The notes: a model not told the origin generated them from the sequence alone. A DNA stretch of 52,437 bases from Roseivirga sp. (GCA_029262895.1 JAJCYM010000088.1:1-52437); one strand, 5' to 3'; positions 41,618 through 51,487 are shown, numbered from the stretch's first letter. Numbers and translations are program-made.

Positions 41618-41977
41618 CTATTGCTCGGGAAGGGGAAGGTTATGCATGCGCAAAAAAGAAAGCTTGTCCCAATAGCCACGCTGGAGCCTGATCTTACCAT
41701 CAACCACCTGGAAGAAACCGCAGCCTCTTAAGCCTAAAGGGTCCTTCCATTCCAGAATGGCCCATTCTCCATCTTCAAAAAGGTTTTCAACAATACAGGT
41801 CATTTCTGCATTGGCAAATTCACTCAGGAACATCTTTTGGATGGCTGCCTTACCAATTACCGGTTCATTGGCCACCTGATGATTGATGGCATCATCATGG
41901 TAGAGTTCGGCAAGCGCCATGGCATCGCCATTGTTGAATACTTCAACCCATTTGGACACAAGTTCTTTTGGTGACAT
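41618..41977 (-). CDS. NTF2-like / SnoaL-fold protein
   Basis: A 119-residue protein with the NTF2-like pattern: KELVSKWVEVFNNGDAMALA, ELYHDDAINHQ, VIGKAAIQKMF, and GRG-type end strands (GFFQVVDGKIRLQRGYWDKL). Such proteins bind or isomerise small organic molecules; the substrate is unknown. It lies 100 bp after the EthD gene, beyond a terminator. Confidence 0.85.
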   Translation of the reverse strand: MSPKELVSKWVEVFNNGDAMALAELYHDDAINHQVANEPVIGKAAIQKMFLSEFANAEMTCIVENLFEDGEWAILEWKDPLGLRGCGFFQVVDGKIRLQRGYWDKLSFLRMHNLPLPEQ

Positions 41978-42028
41978 TGTATAACTAAGTTAAAAGATAT
42001 TGTGGACTTTCTGGGAGAGTGCTAAACG

Positions 42029-42058
42029 AAAAAGGCCATCCGCTAGGACAGCCTTTTT
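42029..42058. terminator. Intrinsic terminator, probably bidirectional
   Basis: AAAAAGGC (42029-42036) pairs with GCCTTTTT (42051-42058), with an inner TCC/GGA stem. It follows the EthD gene on the minus strand. Confidence 0.8.
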
Positions 42059-42077
42059 ATTTATGAGTTTCTTGATA

Positions 42078-42380
42078 CTATCCGACTTGGCCAATAGCCA
42101 CATCAACACCGCCAGTAGCAAAATTTGGTATATCATTTACCGCTGCTTGTCCTTCTGCTGAGCCCATACCTTCTTGAAGTTGCTCTATGGAATCAAAATA
42201 CACTTCTGCCATGCGATGGTTTGAGGTTTTGCTACCATCAGGAGTGCCAACGAATTTGGTCAGTTCGACCTTAGTGACATTCGGGATTTTTGCCGCTATA
42301 GGCAAATGCGTTTCAGCATAATAAGTTTCAAAAGCTTCCGGATCTTCCGGGTGCCCATATGTGACTACTAATTTTACCAT
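42078..42380 (-). CDS. EthD family protein
   Basis: A 100-residue dimeric alpha/beta-barrel type protein with the EthD pattern: TYGHPEDPEAFETYYAETHL, PIAAKIPNVTKVELTKF, and a SAEGQAAVNDIPNFATG end. EthD proteins accompany oxidation or degradation pathways, but their role is often unclear. It sits in a minus-strand group with NmrA-like and DUF1772 genes. Confidence 0.88.
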   Translation of the reverse strand: MVKLVVTYGHPEDPEAFETYYAETHLPIAAKIPNVTKVELTKFVGTPDGSKTSNHRMAEVYFDSIEQLQEGMGSAEGQAAVNDIPNFATGGVDVAIGQVG

Positions 42381-42472
42381 TGTTTAATTTTATAAGTGTT
42401 TTTATTGAGGGGAGTAAGTCCCCTTACTTCCCCAATTTGAATAACAATAAGCTATTCACCCAACTGTTCGCA

Positions 42473-43297
42473 TTATTTATTCCAGATTCCAGTGGCTGCA
42501 GTGTCTTTTACATAATCCGAAAAGTGTTTGGCTGGTCTGCCCAGTACTTCTTCGATTGTATTAGTGGTACTGGCGTTTCTGCCATCCAATACATTGGTAA
42601 AGAGATAATTGATCAACCAGATATAAGCGTCCGGAACCTCATGAGCTCTGAGCATCTGTGTGTATTCCTCCAGGCTTATCGAATGAAATCCTATATTCCT
42701 TCCCGTTGCCTTTGCGATTTCTTTAACTACTTCCTCGAATGTCCAGAGGTCAGGGCCTGTAAGCTCGAGCACCTTTCCATTATGTTCATCATTTAACAAC
42801 GCTTCAATGGCCACATCAGCAATGTCATCCGTATCAGTAAATGGAATTTTCGTTTCAGCCCTGGGAACTGCCACCTGTCCAGCTAGAATTGGGTCAAGGA
42901 AAAAGCTTTCGCTAAAATTCTGATTGAACCAATCAGCTCGAACGACTGTCCAATCGATTCCAGAATTGATAACGATTTGCTCGCACATTTCGGCTTCGTG
43001 CTCTCCTCTACCAGAAAGGAGTACGAGCTTTTGGATTCCAGCAATCCTGGCCTCTTCAGTTAAGCCTTTAATGGCTTCTTGCGCTCCCGGTACTGCGAGA
43101 TCGGGCTGGAAGGTGATGTACACCTTGTTCATTCCTTTCAAGGCCTCTGCCCATGTATTTGGGTCTTCCCAGTCAAAGGCTGGACTTGCGTTTCTAGATC
43201 CTATTCTCACGTTGATGCCCAAGCTTCTTAGGCTGTCTGCTACTTTTCGGCCAGTCTTTCCTGTGCCTCCGATTACTAAAATGTTGTTCTGTGTCAT
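42473..43297 (-). CDS. NmrA-like NAD(P)-binding protein
   Basis: A 274-residue atypical short-chain dehydrogenase with the nucleotide-binding start ILVIGGTGKTGRKVADSL and later IQKLVLLSGRGEHEAEMCEQ and WTVVRADWFNQNF. The canonical catalytic YxxxK is not evident, as in NmrA-type redox sensors and quinone/phenol reductases. It lies 35 bp after the DUF1772 gene and is likely in the same transcript. Confidence 0.87.
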   Translation of the reverse strand: MTQNNILVIGGTGKTGRKVADSLRSLGINVRIGSRNASPAFDWEDPNTWAEALKGMNKVYITFQPDLAVPGAQEAIKGLTEEARIAGIQKLVLLSGRGEHEAEMCEQIVINSGIDWTVVRADWFNQNFSESFFLDPILAGQVAVPRAETKIPFTDTDDIADVAIEALLNDEHNGKVLELTGPDLWTFEEVVKEIAKATGRNIGFHSISLEEYTQMLRAHEVPDAYIWLINYLFTNVLDGRNASTTNTIEEVLGRPAKHFSDYVKDTAATGIWNK

Positions 43298-43332
43298 TTT
43301 GAATTGTTTTTATGGTTATGAATGTTTTTGAT

Positions 43333-43839
43333 TTAGAGATTAGTTGATGAAGCCATGAAATATACTTTTGAGGCCCAAAGCAGCATCGCAAATGAGATCA
43401 CTGAGAAGATTGTTCTGATGACATGTAGCTGGTTCCATTTGCTTTCATAAGCCTCCCGGAGTCCTTTTAATTCTTCTAAAGAGAATCCCGTTAGTGTCTT
43501 GGCTTCCAGCGCATTGTTAAGAGGGACATTACCAAAGGAGGTGACCCCGATTGTTCCGATGACATAAATGACTGCCGCAATAAGCACGATTGCAAAAGCC
43601 TGAGTATCGTCAAGCTTGTGCAGCTCAATGGCAGATACAATCATCAATAGGAGTGGGCCAAAAAAGATGATAAAGAACCAAGGGTTCAGTATTTCCCGAT
43701 TAATGGATTGCATCGATTCCAGGTAAGTCAAGTCTGAGACTTTTTTGGTTCCTGGAATGATGGATACTTGCCAGGCATAGAATAGTCCGGCAGATAATCC
43801 AGTCAATATAATGGCGGTTAAGAGAATTGTCGATTTCAT
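43333..43839 (-). CDS. DUF1772 family membrane protein
   Basis: A 168-residue protein with four membrane helices (LLTAIILTGLSAGLFYAW, FFIIFFGPLLLMIVSAI, AFAIVLIAAVIYVIGTIGV, IRTIFSVISFAMLLWASKVY) and the DUF1772 features TSFGNVPLNNALEA and ESKWNQLHVIRT. The family, also called anthrone oxygenase-like, is of uncertain activity. It heads the group with the NmrA-like and EthD genes. Confidence 0.87.
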   Translation of the reverse strand: MKSTILLTAIILTGLSAGLFYAWQVSIIPGTKKVSDLTYLESMQSINREILNPWFFIIFFGPLLLMIVSAIELHKLDDTQAFAIVLIAAVIYVIGTIGVTSFGNVPLNNALEAKTLTGFSLEELKGLREAYESKWNQLHVIRTIFSVISFAMLLWASKVYFMASSTNL

Positions 43840-43945
43840 AAGCTGATCTTTGAATTTTTGATACCCAAAGGTCAGTTCATTGCTATAGTTTGTCTTGTTC
43901 GAAAGGGAGGATGATTTGTTCGAAAGGAATTAGCTCAGAATCTCG

Positions 43946-44249
43946 GTCTGGTTGAAGCGTCTCGCTTCGACCTCTTACCTATGCTGATTAGTCTTAGCGA
44001 GACCCTAAGACTAGGGAGGGCGGTCCCTCAGAGTCTCTTAGCAGATGACTCGGAGGGAGTTTAATCCACTCAGCGTGACTCGAAGTGGACTCTGAAGAAG
44101 ATGGATTTATCCCACTCAGGGTCTCATTCTGGTTGACGCGTCTCACTTCGACCTCGTGGGAATTTCCATATGCTGATTAGTCTCAGCGAGACGTTAAGAC
44201 TGGTGAGGACTGTTCCACTCAGAGTCACTCAAAGAGGACTCTGAAGAAG
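43946..44249. repeat. Two imperfect ~120-170 bp direct copies rich in hairpins
   Basis: The 425-bp gap before the AraC gene holds two related copies, starting TCTGGTTGA at 43946 and 44128 and both ending GACTCTGAAGAAG (44088 and 44237). Both share TGCTGATTAGTCT and AGCGAGAC. Each has strong hairpins, such as GAAGCG-TCT-CGCTTC near 43954 and GTCTC-AGC-GAGAC near 44179. No gene is seen. It may be a duplicated non-coding element. Confidence 0.6.
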
Positions 44250-44264
44250 TAAGGTGGTAACAGC

Positions 44265-45122
44265 CTATTTCTTCACTTCGCTAGGGCGGAAGCCAAACTT
44301 CTTGGTAAAGGCATTAGAGAAAGAACTTACACTTTCGTAACCCACTTGCCAGGCTGCTCCCTGAATGTCGAGATTCGCTTCCTTTAGCAACTCATGGGCC
44401 TTTACAAGTCGTTCATTTTGAAGATGTTTGAAGACGGGAATCCCAAATACTTCCTTGAAGTTCTTTTTGAGCTTGTTGCTGTTTAATCCGATTTGCCTTG
44501 ACAATTCGCTTAAAGATGGAGGTGTGGCAATGTTCTCCGAAATGATGTCTTTAGCCTGATAGATTTTTTGTCTGTCTTCTTCTTTGAGACCGGGCCTGAC
44601 CGGAAGGGCAACCTGAGCGAAGAAATGGGAGAGGAGTTCGGTGACCTGGCTTCTGAGGAACATCAAGCGCATGGTACCGGTGTATGTAGTACTGAAGATT
44701 TTATTGACCGCATTTTGCATGTCGTGATTCATATAGAACCCGGGTCCGTCAACAATATCGCTTTTGGGATTTACCAGAGAGTTTAGATATTCCTGATAGA
44801 AATCCTGCTCCTGTTGAGGGAGCTTTTTGAAGTTGCTTAGGGTAGAGACGATGCAAATGGATTGCATGGGCTGTTTAGGACTGATGGTATGCTCAAAAGT
44901 GGCGCCTTTATTGGCAAAGAAAGACAAGGCGACACCTTTTGTACTTTCATAAGTGCTCTTTTGATCGCCATGTCGAATATTCATTTCCACCTCGCCCGAG
45001 CCGTAAAAAGCGATGCCAATGACCCCATCCTCAAATCCGCACTTTTCTGTCTCAACCGCTTTGGAAGAAGCATGCTCAATGAGCACAATGAATCCGTTGA
45101 TTTCGATGATGTCTCGGGTCAT
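44265..45122 (-). CDS. AraC-family transcriptional regulator
   Basis: A 285-residue regulator. The last ~100 residues hold the two helix-turn-helix motifs (SLSELSRQIGLNSNKLKKNF, then DIQGAAWQVGYESVSSFSNA, then FTKKFGFRPSEVKK). The N-terminal ~180 residues form a sensor domain without a recognised ligand. It lies downstream of the repeat copies and upstream of the DUF1772 group on the same strand, so it may control that group (inference). Confidence 0.92.
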   Translation of the reverse strand: MTRDIIEINGFIVLIEHASSKAVETEKCGFEDGVIGIAFYGSGEVEMNIRHGDQKSTYESTKGVALSFFANKGATFEHTISPKQPMQSICIVSTLSNFKKLPQQEQDFYQEYLNSLVNPKSDIVDGPGFYMNHDMQNAVNKIFSTTYTGTMRLMFLRSQVTELLSHFFAQVALPVRPGLKEEDRQKIYQAKDIISENIATPPSLSELSRQIGLNSNKLKKNFKEVFGIPVFKHLQNERLVKAHELLKEANLDIQGAAWQVGYESVSSFSNAFTKKFGFRPSEVKK

Positions 45123-45218
45123 GAATTTTCAAGGTATATTTTTCCTTGCTTAGGTTCAACAGATAAAGAGATTGACTTGATGCGAATGTTCAAAGGAATG
45201 TGGAGGGTAGTAATTGAC

Positions 45219-47330
45219 TTACTCTACCTTCAGAAAACCGAAACTTTCAAGGAACTCGACAAATCGACCATCTTCTTTCACTTCTTCAATGAATTTTGGG
45301 TCTTGGATCAGGTTAGGATAGGTCCAGGGATCGGAACAAACTTTTTCAAAACTTGAAAAGGAGATTGAATTCTTAGCAACAAGGTCATAGTAATAGTACA
45401 CCCTTTCTGGATCTATTAAATCAGCTGCTTGTAATAGCACAGATCGTTCAGCCGCTCCAGTGAGATAGCTTCTATTTTGAAGCACTTCTGCAACTATTCC
45501 TTCCAACTTTTGCTTGGCTAATTCCTTGTTTCCTGATAGGTAATCTAGTTTAGGGAGATAAACACCCGGATTGAATACACAAACAGAATTGCGGTCAATT
45601 GGCCTTAATACGATTTCACTGACATCATCCAAGATTTGCTGACCTAGTATGCTTTCCCCATTGTTTAACAATAGTATTGCCTGATTGATGTTTTCATTAG
45701 CCACCAATGGGCAAACCCAATTTCCATGATTTTTGGTATGCACCGCATTTTTCCCCTTCCAATTTTCGTGATATCGATCGAATTCATTGCTGAACATGGC
45801 CACTACCATTTCTTTGTTCTGAATGGCTCGTTCGTCAAAAGGGAATTCCGTTTCTGTGTTTTCTATACTCTTCTTAAACTCCTGATAGGACGACAACTTT
45901 CCATCACTCAGGAACTTATAATATTTTGAATCCACCAGATAGTGCTTCTCTTTTGGGTACAATTCATAGAGCTTTTCAAGCACAGGAACCATTTTTTCAA
46001 AATCGCTATTCATCTCATAACTAAATGTCAAACCATAAGCGATTAAGCCGTTGTCCTTTGCTATTTGAAATCCTCTTTCCATCATTTCAATGGTTTTAGT
46101 TATGTCTCCGAGGTAGGTGTAGATCCTACCTAATTGCTCAATGGAAACCAGATCACTTGGGTTTTGTTGAATGGCTTTTTCAAAAGAACTCATGGCTGCG
46201 ATAGCATCACCCTCAATGTAGCGTTGATAAAAACCTGTTTCACTTAACACCTCCCAATTATCAGGTGCTAATTCTTTGGCTTTGGTGAGTGCATTTTTCG
46301 CTGCCTGTAATGCTATCTTGCTTTCTGATTCATTGTCAGGATTGCTATTTAATGCATCATATCGTGCACTTTGTACTTCAACCATCAACGTCCATGCCTT
46401 GGAGAATTTGGGGTCTGCCGTTGTTGCTTTTTCAAGAAGCCGTACCATTTCGGTCCAATCATCGAATGTGGAACCAGGGTTTTCTCCCGTGAATCTTGCC
46501 TTTAAGTAATCTTCATAGGCCAGCATATTGGTAGTGGGTATGCTTGCTATTTTGTCTTTTTCCTGATTAGATAGATTGGCTTCAAGCTTTTCAGCGATTT
46601 GATTTGCAATGGAGGATTGAAGCTCAAAGATGTTTTTTAACTCACCATTGAACTCATCTGACCATATTGTCTGGTTCGAATTTGGATCTACTAATTCTGC
46701 TGTGATTCGAACCTGATCTTCCATTCTTCTCACGGTGCCTACCAGAATATAATTGGCACTCAGTCGCCTACCCAGTGCGGTCATGTCACCTTGATAATCG
46801 GTGTATTCTGCTACAGATGATTTTGAGATAATTCTGAAAGCTTGAATCCCCGCAAGCTTTGTCCTTACATCATCATAGACTCCAGAAGTGAAAAATCCAC
46901 TGGTGGAATCAGCACTTTGATGACTAAAAGGGAGCACGGCTATGACTTTCTCTTTAGATCCCTCATTCATTAAATCTTGGGTAACATTGAAGACGCGATC
47001 GATAACTAGCAGAACGATGATCACGGACAGGCCTGCTATGATATAGTGGTTAAGCCTTTTACTGGTAGCCCTATGAAGAGACTGCTCTTCGGGAATTTTA
47101 TCTGTTTGTTTAAAGCCCTCAGGGGTCCACTCGTAGATATAGGCAAAGACAAGCCAAAACGGAAAAAGAACCACTAATACAATCAGAATTATGCGTGAGT
47201 AGCTTTTTTCGAGATTAAGAATAGGGGATAAGATGGTTGCGATTTCGAGAATCGCATATGAAAACACCACAAAGGAGATAGCGGCTTTAACTACATTTCT
47301 TCTTTTGAGCTCTTGGAAAAATTGAAGCAT
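45219..47330 (-). CDS. Membrane protein with TolB-like domain and TPR repeats
   Basis: A 703-residue protein. An N-terminal cytoplasmic start (ELKRRNVVKAAISFVVFSYA) leads into membrane helices (SFVVFSYAILEIATILSPIL, IILIVLVVLFPFWLVFAYIY, YIIAGLSVIIVLLVIDRVF). A TolB/FlgO-like domain follows (VIAVLPFSHQSADSTSGFFT, then ILVGTVRRMEDQVRITAELV), then TPRs (~250-450; WEVLSETGFYQRYIEGDAIA, ISQLGRIYTY-type helices). The same architecture is found in adenylate-cyclase-associated and regulatory proteins, but no cyclase domain is present here. Likely a sensor or assembly factor. Confidence 0.82.
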   Translation of the reverse strand: MLQFFQELKRRNVVKAAISFVVFSYAILEIATILSPILNLEKSYSRIILIVLVVLFPFWLVFAYIYEWTPEGFKQTDKIPEEQSLHRATSKRLNHYIIAGLSVIIVLLVIDRVFNVTQDLMNEGSKEKVIAVLPFSHQSADSTSGFFTSGVYDDVRTKLAGIQAFRIISKSSVAEYTDYQGDMTALGRRLSANYILVGTVRRMEDQVRITAELVDPNSNQTIWSDEFNGELKNIFELQSSIANQIAEKLEANLSNQEKDKIASIPTTNMLAYEDYLKARFTGENPGSTFDDWTEMVRLLEKATTADPKFSKAWTLMVEVQSARYDALNSNPDNESESKIALQAAKNALTKAKELAPDNWEVLSETGFYQRYIEGDAIAAMSSFEKAIQQNPSDLVSIEQLGRIYTYLGDITKTIEMMERGFQIAKDNGLIAYGLTFSYEMNSDFEKMVPVLEKLYELYPKEKHYLVDSKYYKFLSDGKLSSYQEFKKSIENTETEFPFDERAIQNKEMVVAMFSNEFDRYHENWKGKNAVHTKNHGNWVCPLVANENINQAILLLNNGESILGQQILDDVSEIVLRPIDRNSVCVFNPGVYLPKLDYLSGNKELAKQKLEGIVAEVLQNRSYLTGAAERSVLLQAADLIDPERVYYYYDLVAKNSISFSSFEKVCSDPWTYPNLIQDPKFIEEVKEDGRFVEFLESFGFLKVE

Positions 47331-47487
47331 TTGACTGGTTACGCTGGAAAGTTCTGGTCGATGATCTATAACAAACTTAACAATATTCTTGACTATTCTT
47401 AGGGCAGGTGGATATCATGTAATTTGGGATTTGATTGCAGTTGTCAAATTCATACGTTGACTCTACCTTCATTAAAAATTTGATGTT

Positions 47488-47637
47488 ATGGTTTTAGGTG
47501 TATCGGGATGGCTCGGTGAAAAACTGGGTTGGCCTACAAAGAATATTCGAATAGCCTTTTTGTTGGCGGTTCTATTGGCTGGTTTTGGTGTTGGACTCTA
47601 CTTGATTTTGTGGGTAGTAAAAATGATTTCCAAATAG
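47488..47637 (+). CDS. PspC-like small membrane protein (49 aa)
   Basis: ATG 47488 opens a 49-codon gene: MVLGVSGWLGEKLGWPTKNI, then RIAFLLAVLLAGFGVGLYLI, then LWVVKMISK. This is the PspC pattern (G-V-x-G-x-A...R..F...G...Y...LW). One membrane span. Such mini-PspC proteins are common in Bacteroidota. It is followed by a possible terminator. Confidence 0.75.
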   Translation: MVLGVSGWLGEKLGWPTKNIRIAFLLAVLLAGFGVGLYLILWVVKMISK

Positions 47638-47675
47638 AAACCCCTTATCTACCAGCAATTGAGAGGGTTTTTTTT
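47638..47675 (+). terminator. Possible terminator after the PspC-like gene
   Basis: AAACCC (47638-47643) can pair with GGGTTT (47665-47670), followed by a run of eight T (47668-47675). The loop is long, so this is only moderate evidence. It overlaps the 3' end of the MFS gene. Confidence 0.5.
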
Positions 47676-48901
47676 CTGAAAATGACCGAAGCAACCAGGC
47701 CTACAATCCCGAACAAGACTAATACGCCAAATAGGTATTGATGTCCCAATTCTCCAGGGTTGTTATCTAAAATAACACCCATCAACGGGCCCATAAAGAT
47801 GTCCGGGGTATAGCCGATTACTGAGATAAAGCCGATGGCACTTCCGGTGATGGCAAGCGGTATTTTGGATTCCTGAAATAACGCATAATAGAGGCCTCGA
47901 AGGCCGTAGATACCTAAACTGGTGCTGGCAATGGTAATGGCAATGAGAATAAAAGGACTGGGCTGAAGTACACCTAAACTGATTACCATAGCGCCTAGAA
48001 TAAGAATTACAAAACTGATGGCCGTCATTTTTGAATGCCCAAAACGATCGCCTAATATTCCAGCAGCAACAGCCGCTATTGGTCGCATCCAAAAGGAGAT
48101 TGTGGCGATATGAGCGGAGTTGACATCGTTATAGCCAAATACATCACTGGCATAAAGTCCGAAATCATCGGTGCATTTGTAGCCTACATAAGCACACAGC
48201 AGAATCAGGGCTTGGAGCCAAATGGATCTTCTTTTGATGGCTTCTTTAACTCCCGACAGAGATAGCCTTTGACTTGCGGTTCTCTGGTCAGGGCCATCAT
48301 TTGGAAAAACATACCAAACTAGAATAGTACTGGCTGCAACTACACCAGCGAAAATGAAAATGATTTTTCCGAGCGCGTTTGAGAGTTGATCAACGGTGGC
48401 ATTATCTGCATTTACAGGAAGGAAAACGTCTAATAGTAAAACTGAAGAAGAAGCAATTACTGCCGCCACCAAGCCACGGCCTCCATCTACCAATCCGTAG
48501 GAACGTCCCTGGGTATTTTCTCCACCAAACTGACGAATGGCCTTGATATATCCTGCCCAGAAAAGTAGAATGGTACTTAGTCCCCAAAAGCCATAAAGTA
48601 GGGTTAGGGTAGCCAGTGAAGGAATAAATCCCATGATTATTCCAGCAGCTGCGGTCATCAAAAGGGATATTACCAGCAGTTTCTTAGGAGAGTATCTATC
48701 GGCAATCGGTCCTCCCGCAAAGTAAGAGACCATGGCAATAATCCCATAAAGTGAGAATGCTGTACCTAATTCTAGGTTCGTGATATCGAAAACCTTGAGA
48801 AAAGTAGGTCTGAAGACTCTTGCCACCACAAAAGGAAGTAGGAATACGCATTCGCCAATGAACATAAGGGTAAAAAGAACAAGGGCTCTACGAAGCTTCA
48901 T
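47645..48901 (-). CDS. Major facilitator superfamily transporter
   Basis: A 418-residue transporter with 12 hydrophobic segments. The MFS loop motif is GGPIADRYSPKKLLVISLL after the second helix, repeated in the second half as GILGDRFGHSKMTAISFVIL. The substrate is not clear. It is convergent with the PspC-like gene and divergent from the DUF6090-type gene at 49173. Confidence 0.9.
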   Translation of the reverse strand: MKLRRALVLFTLMFIGECVFLLPFVVARVFRPTFLKVFDITNLELGTAFSLYGIIAMVSYFAGGPIADRYSPKKLLVISLLMTAAAGIIMGFIPSLATLTLLYGFWGLSTILLFWAGYIKAIRQFGGENTQGRSYGLVDGGRGLVAAVIASSSVLLLDVFLPVNADNATVDQLSNALGKIIFIFAGVVAASTILVWYVFPNDGPDQRTASQRLSLSGVKEAIKRRSIWLQALILLCAYVGYKCTDDFGLYASDVFGYNDVNSAHIATISFWMRPIAAVAAGILGDRFGHSKMTAISFVILILGAMVISLGVLQPSPFILIAITIASTSLGIYGLRGLYYALFQESKIPLAITGSAIGFISVIGYTPDIFMGPLMGVILDNNPGELGHQYLFGVLVLFGIVGLVASVIFRKKTLSIAGR

Positions 48902-49172
48902 GGGTTTGGAAGATGGTCAAAAGTTAAGGTATAAACAATTTCTATTCTCAAGTAAGTATGTCGATTAGACCCTGGTTGGTGTTTGGAGTTCTCGGTCAGC
49001 CTCACAACTTCAACAAAGACATGTAATAAAGGCCCCAACAAATTCGTCATAGTGGTGCATATCAAAGGAGTTATCAGTAAATGGTTTTGTGATATTTTGT
49101 TTGACATGATTCCAGCAAATGGCGAGTTTACTGATTAATGTTAAGATGGAGTTTTAGAAGGAGTCAATATTT

Positions 49173-49820
49173 ATGAAAAAGAATTGGAAATACATCGTTA
49201 CAGAAACAGTCATTGTGATTATAGGCATCATGATCGCCTTTTCACTCAATAACTGGTCTACAAACTATAAAAACAACCAGGCATTGAGAGGCAATATCGA
49301 GAGTATTCTGAGTGACCTGGAAGCCGATGCATTGAGCATTGATGATATTATAACACGCCAGAATCAGAAAATATTAGATTTGAAAACCATCAAGGTCGAG
49401 CTTTCTGGAAGAGAAGTAGATTGGGATCTCGTTTCAGGATTGATATCAAAACAACAATCGAGCCCCACTTTTTATCCAATTACAAGCACCTTTCAGTCTA
49501 CCGTTTCCAGCGGAAAAGTTGACTTGATCAAAAGCCTTGATAAGAAAACGGAGTTGTTTCATCTATACGAATTCATTTATAAAAAAGCGGTCTACAATGG
49601 GCAACTATACGACCAATCACACATAGAGTACTATGATAAGCAACTGATCAAATACATTGACTTTGATACCAATGTGGTTATTGATCAAAAAGGCCTCAAA
49701 TCAAGTGAGACACTCAATGCTTTGAGCTATCTCATTAATGAAGCAAGGGACTACATTCAATTGATGGAAAGTGTTAAAAAGGAAAACGAAGCTTTAAGTC
49801 AATCACTAGGTCATAGGTAG
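49173..49820 (+). CDS. DUF6090-type membrane protein
   Basis: A 215-residue protein with a membrane helix near the start (YIVTETVIVIIGIMIAFSLN, then NWS). The ETVIVIIGI.IAF.LNNW motif is the DUF6090-type signature, followed by a helical region. A good ribosome site (AAGGAG) lies nine bases before ATG. The function is unknown. A second family member lies at 49938-50675 on the other strand. Confidence 0.82.
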   Translation: MKKNWKYIVTETVIVIIGIMIAFSLNNWSTNYKNNQALRGNIESILSDLEADALSIDDIITRQNQKILDLKTIKVELSGREVDWDLVSGLISKQQSSPTFYPITSTFQSTVSSGKVDLIKSLDKKTELFHLYEFIYKKAVYNGQLYDQSHIEYYDKQLIKYIDFDTNVVIDQKGLKSSETLNALSYLINEARDYIQLMESVKKENEALSQSLGHR

Positions 49821-49937
49821 AATGTGGTCAGATCGTTCGTTAATACTCTCATTACATCATAACAATACAACCGGATTGCCTTTCCAATTGTCGGGCAAAT
49901 ACCAATTATCATTCTACTCTCCCGCCTTTCAATTTCA

Positions 49938-50675
49938 TTAATTCTGAAGGATTTTGAGTTCCTCTTCGATAGCCTTAACGAGATTCAGAAGTTTCTTTCT
50001 CGTTGGCTCATAAAGTTGAAGCGATAGTGTTCTGGTTAAGCCTATGCTGGCGGCAATTTTGAAGTTCAAAATCTCGTCACGAAGTAGTTTTTGATAGTTT
50101 TCTTTACTGATGTTTGGGCCATTGGCATTTAGACCTACATAAGGGGTGACGAAGGGCTGTAACAGCTTATAAGAATCGAAGGGTTCCAGAATGTTTTCAG
50201 CTTGGGTGAGCAGTGGATAATCAAATTCATAGAGTTGACTTATTGAGGCTCTCAGCGTTTTGTTAGAAATGATGGCCAAGCCCCTGGTTTTTGCCTCTTC
50301 AAAGCGAGCCCTTCTAAAATTAATGACCAAATCCCCGGATGAAATACTAAGTAACTTAAAGACGAAGTCTGTTGTATCTGGTTTTTTATTTATCAGATGA
50401 TCTAGCACCTCTTGCCCAACCTCAATGGTCTTTTTATAAGAAGTCATATTGGAGTTGATATCCAGTGTGTCTTGATAGAGATCATTTTTGATACCCTCAA
50501 GTAGATCTATTTCAACTTTCTTAAGCTTATTGCTCTCACTCCAATTGTTGATCCATAGTGCCACCAAAATACCAACCACAACAAGAGCAATTTCACTGAT
50601 GGCATAAAAGAGGTACCTACCAGTTCCGTTCTTCGGAAGTAATTCCTGACGCTTTTTTCTAAATGGGCTAAACAT
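49938..50675 (-). CDS. DUF6090 family membrane protein
   Basis: A 245-residue protein with a basic N-terminus, then the family signature (YLFYAISEIALVVVGILVAL, then WINNWSE), a cytoplasmic or periplasmic helical region and no known catalytic motif. It is convergent with its relative at 49173 and lies 116 bp downstream of the LytTR regulator. Confidence 0.87.
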   Translation of the reverse strand: MFSPFRKKRQELLPKNGTGRYLFYAISEIALVVVGILVALWINNWSESNKLKKVEIDLLEGIKNDLYQDTLDINSNMTSYKKTIEVGQEVLDHLINKKPDTTDFVFKLLSISSGDLVINFRRARFEEAKTRGLAIISNKTLRASISQLYEFDYPLLTQAENILEPFDSYKLLQPFVTPYVGLNANGPNISKENYQKLLRDEILNFKIAASIGLTRTLSLQLYEPTRKKLLNLVKAIEEELKILQN

Positions 50676-50791
50676 GAGTGCTGGTAGATTTTGAATAGAA
50701 ATTTGGCGAAAACTTTGGGTATTAACAATTCCCGAAGAGTGGCAGATGCATTATTCAAGCTGATTCACGAATGAACGATTCGATTGAATCT

Positions 50792-51487
50792 CTAACTGAG
50801 CGACTCTGAAACCTTGGCTTTATAAGTTCTGCTAATTGGAAGTTGGGCCGTGCCCAACTCTACTTTCTCCTTTGTAAATGCGGTGATTGCCTGCTTGAAT
50901 ACCAGGAAGGATCGGTGTATTCTTAAAAAGTGTTCTTCAGGAAGATTCGCCTCAATACTGGATATGGTTTCTCTGGTCACAATGATTTGGTTCTCCAGAT
51001 GTATTTTAAGATAATCACCAAAACTCTCTATATACTGGATTTCATTCCATTTTAGCCTCATCACCTTACGGTCAGCCCGAACCATGATAAAGTCCTTGTC
51101 CGCATCGTCTTGTCCTTGACTTTGGGCAGAGCTTTCGGTTTTGAATTTATGGATGGCCTGATGGAATCGCTCAGGAGAGATGGGCTTGAGTAAATAGTCT
51201 ACTGCCTGTAAGTCAAAGCCTTCGACCGCATAGTCGCGATAAGCTGTTGTAAAGATGACCTTAACTTCGTCTTTGAGTGCCTTGGCCAATGTGATTCCCG
51301 AAATTCCAGGCATTTTGATGTCGAGGAATATTAGGTCGATCCTTTCTTTTTCAAGAACCTCAAAAGCTTGCTGAGCGTTGGAGCAACTGGCCACAAGGTT
51401 AAGTTCGGTGACGTGACTCACATAGGTAGTGAGTATTTCACGGGCCGTGGCTTCGTCATCAACAATCAAACAGTTGATCTCCTTCAT
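50792..51487 (-). CDS. LytTR-family response regulator
   Basis: A 231-residue response regulator: receiver domain (INCLIVDDEATAREILTTYV, phospho-acceptor Asp in DLIFLDIKMPGISG, Lys in YLLKPI) and LytTR DNA-binding domain (~130-231; FIMVRADRKVMRLKWNEIQY, then FLRIHRSFLV, and PISRTYKA). Its ATG overlaps the end of the histidine kinase gene by 4 bp. It is the cognate regulator of that kinase. Confidence 0.95.
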   Translation of the reverse strand: MKEINCLIVDDEATAREILTTYVSHVTELNLVASCSNAQQAFEVLEKERIDLIFLDIKMPGISGITLAKALKDEVKVIFTTAYRDYAVEGFDLQAVDYLLKPISPERFHQAIHKFKTESSAQSQGQDDADKDFIMVRADRKVMRLKWNEIQYIESFGDYLKIHLENQIIVTRETISSIEANLPEEHFLRIHRSFLVFKQAITAFTKEKVELGTAQLPISRTYKAKVSESLS

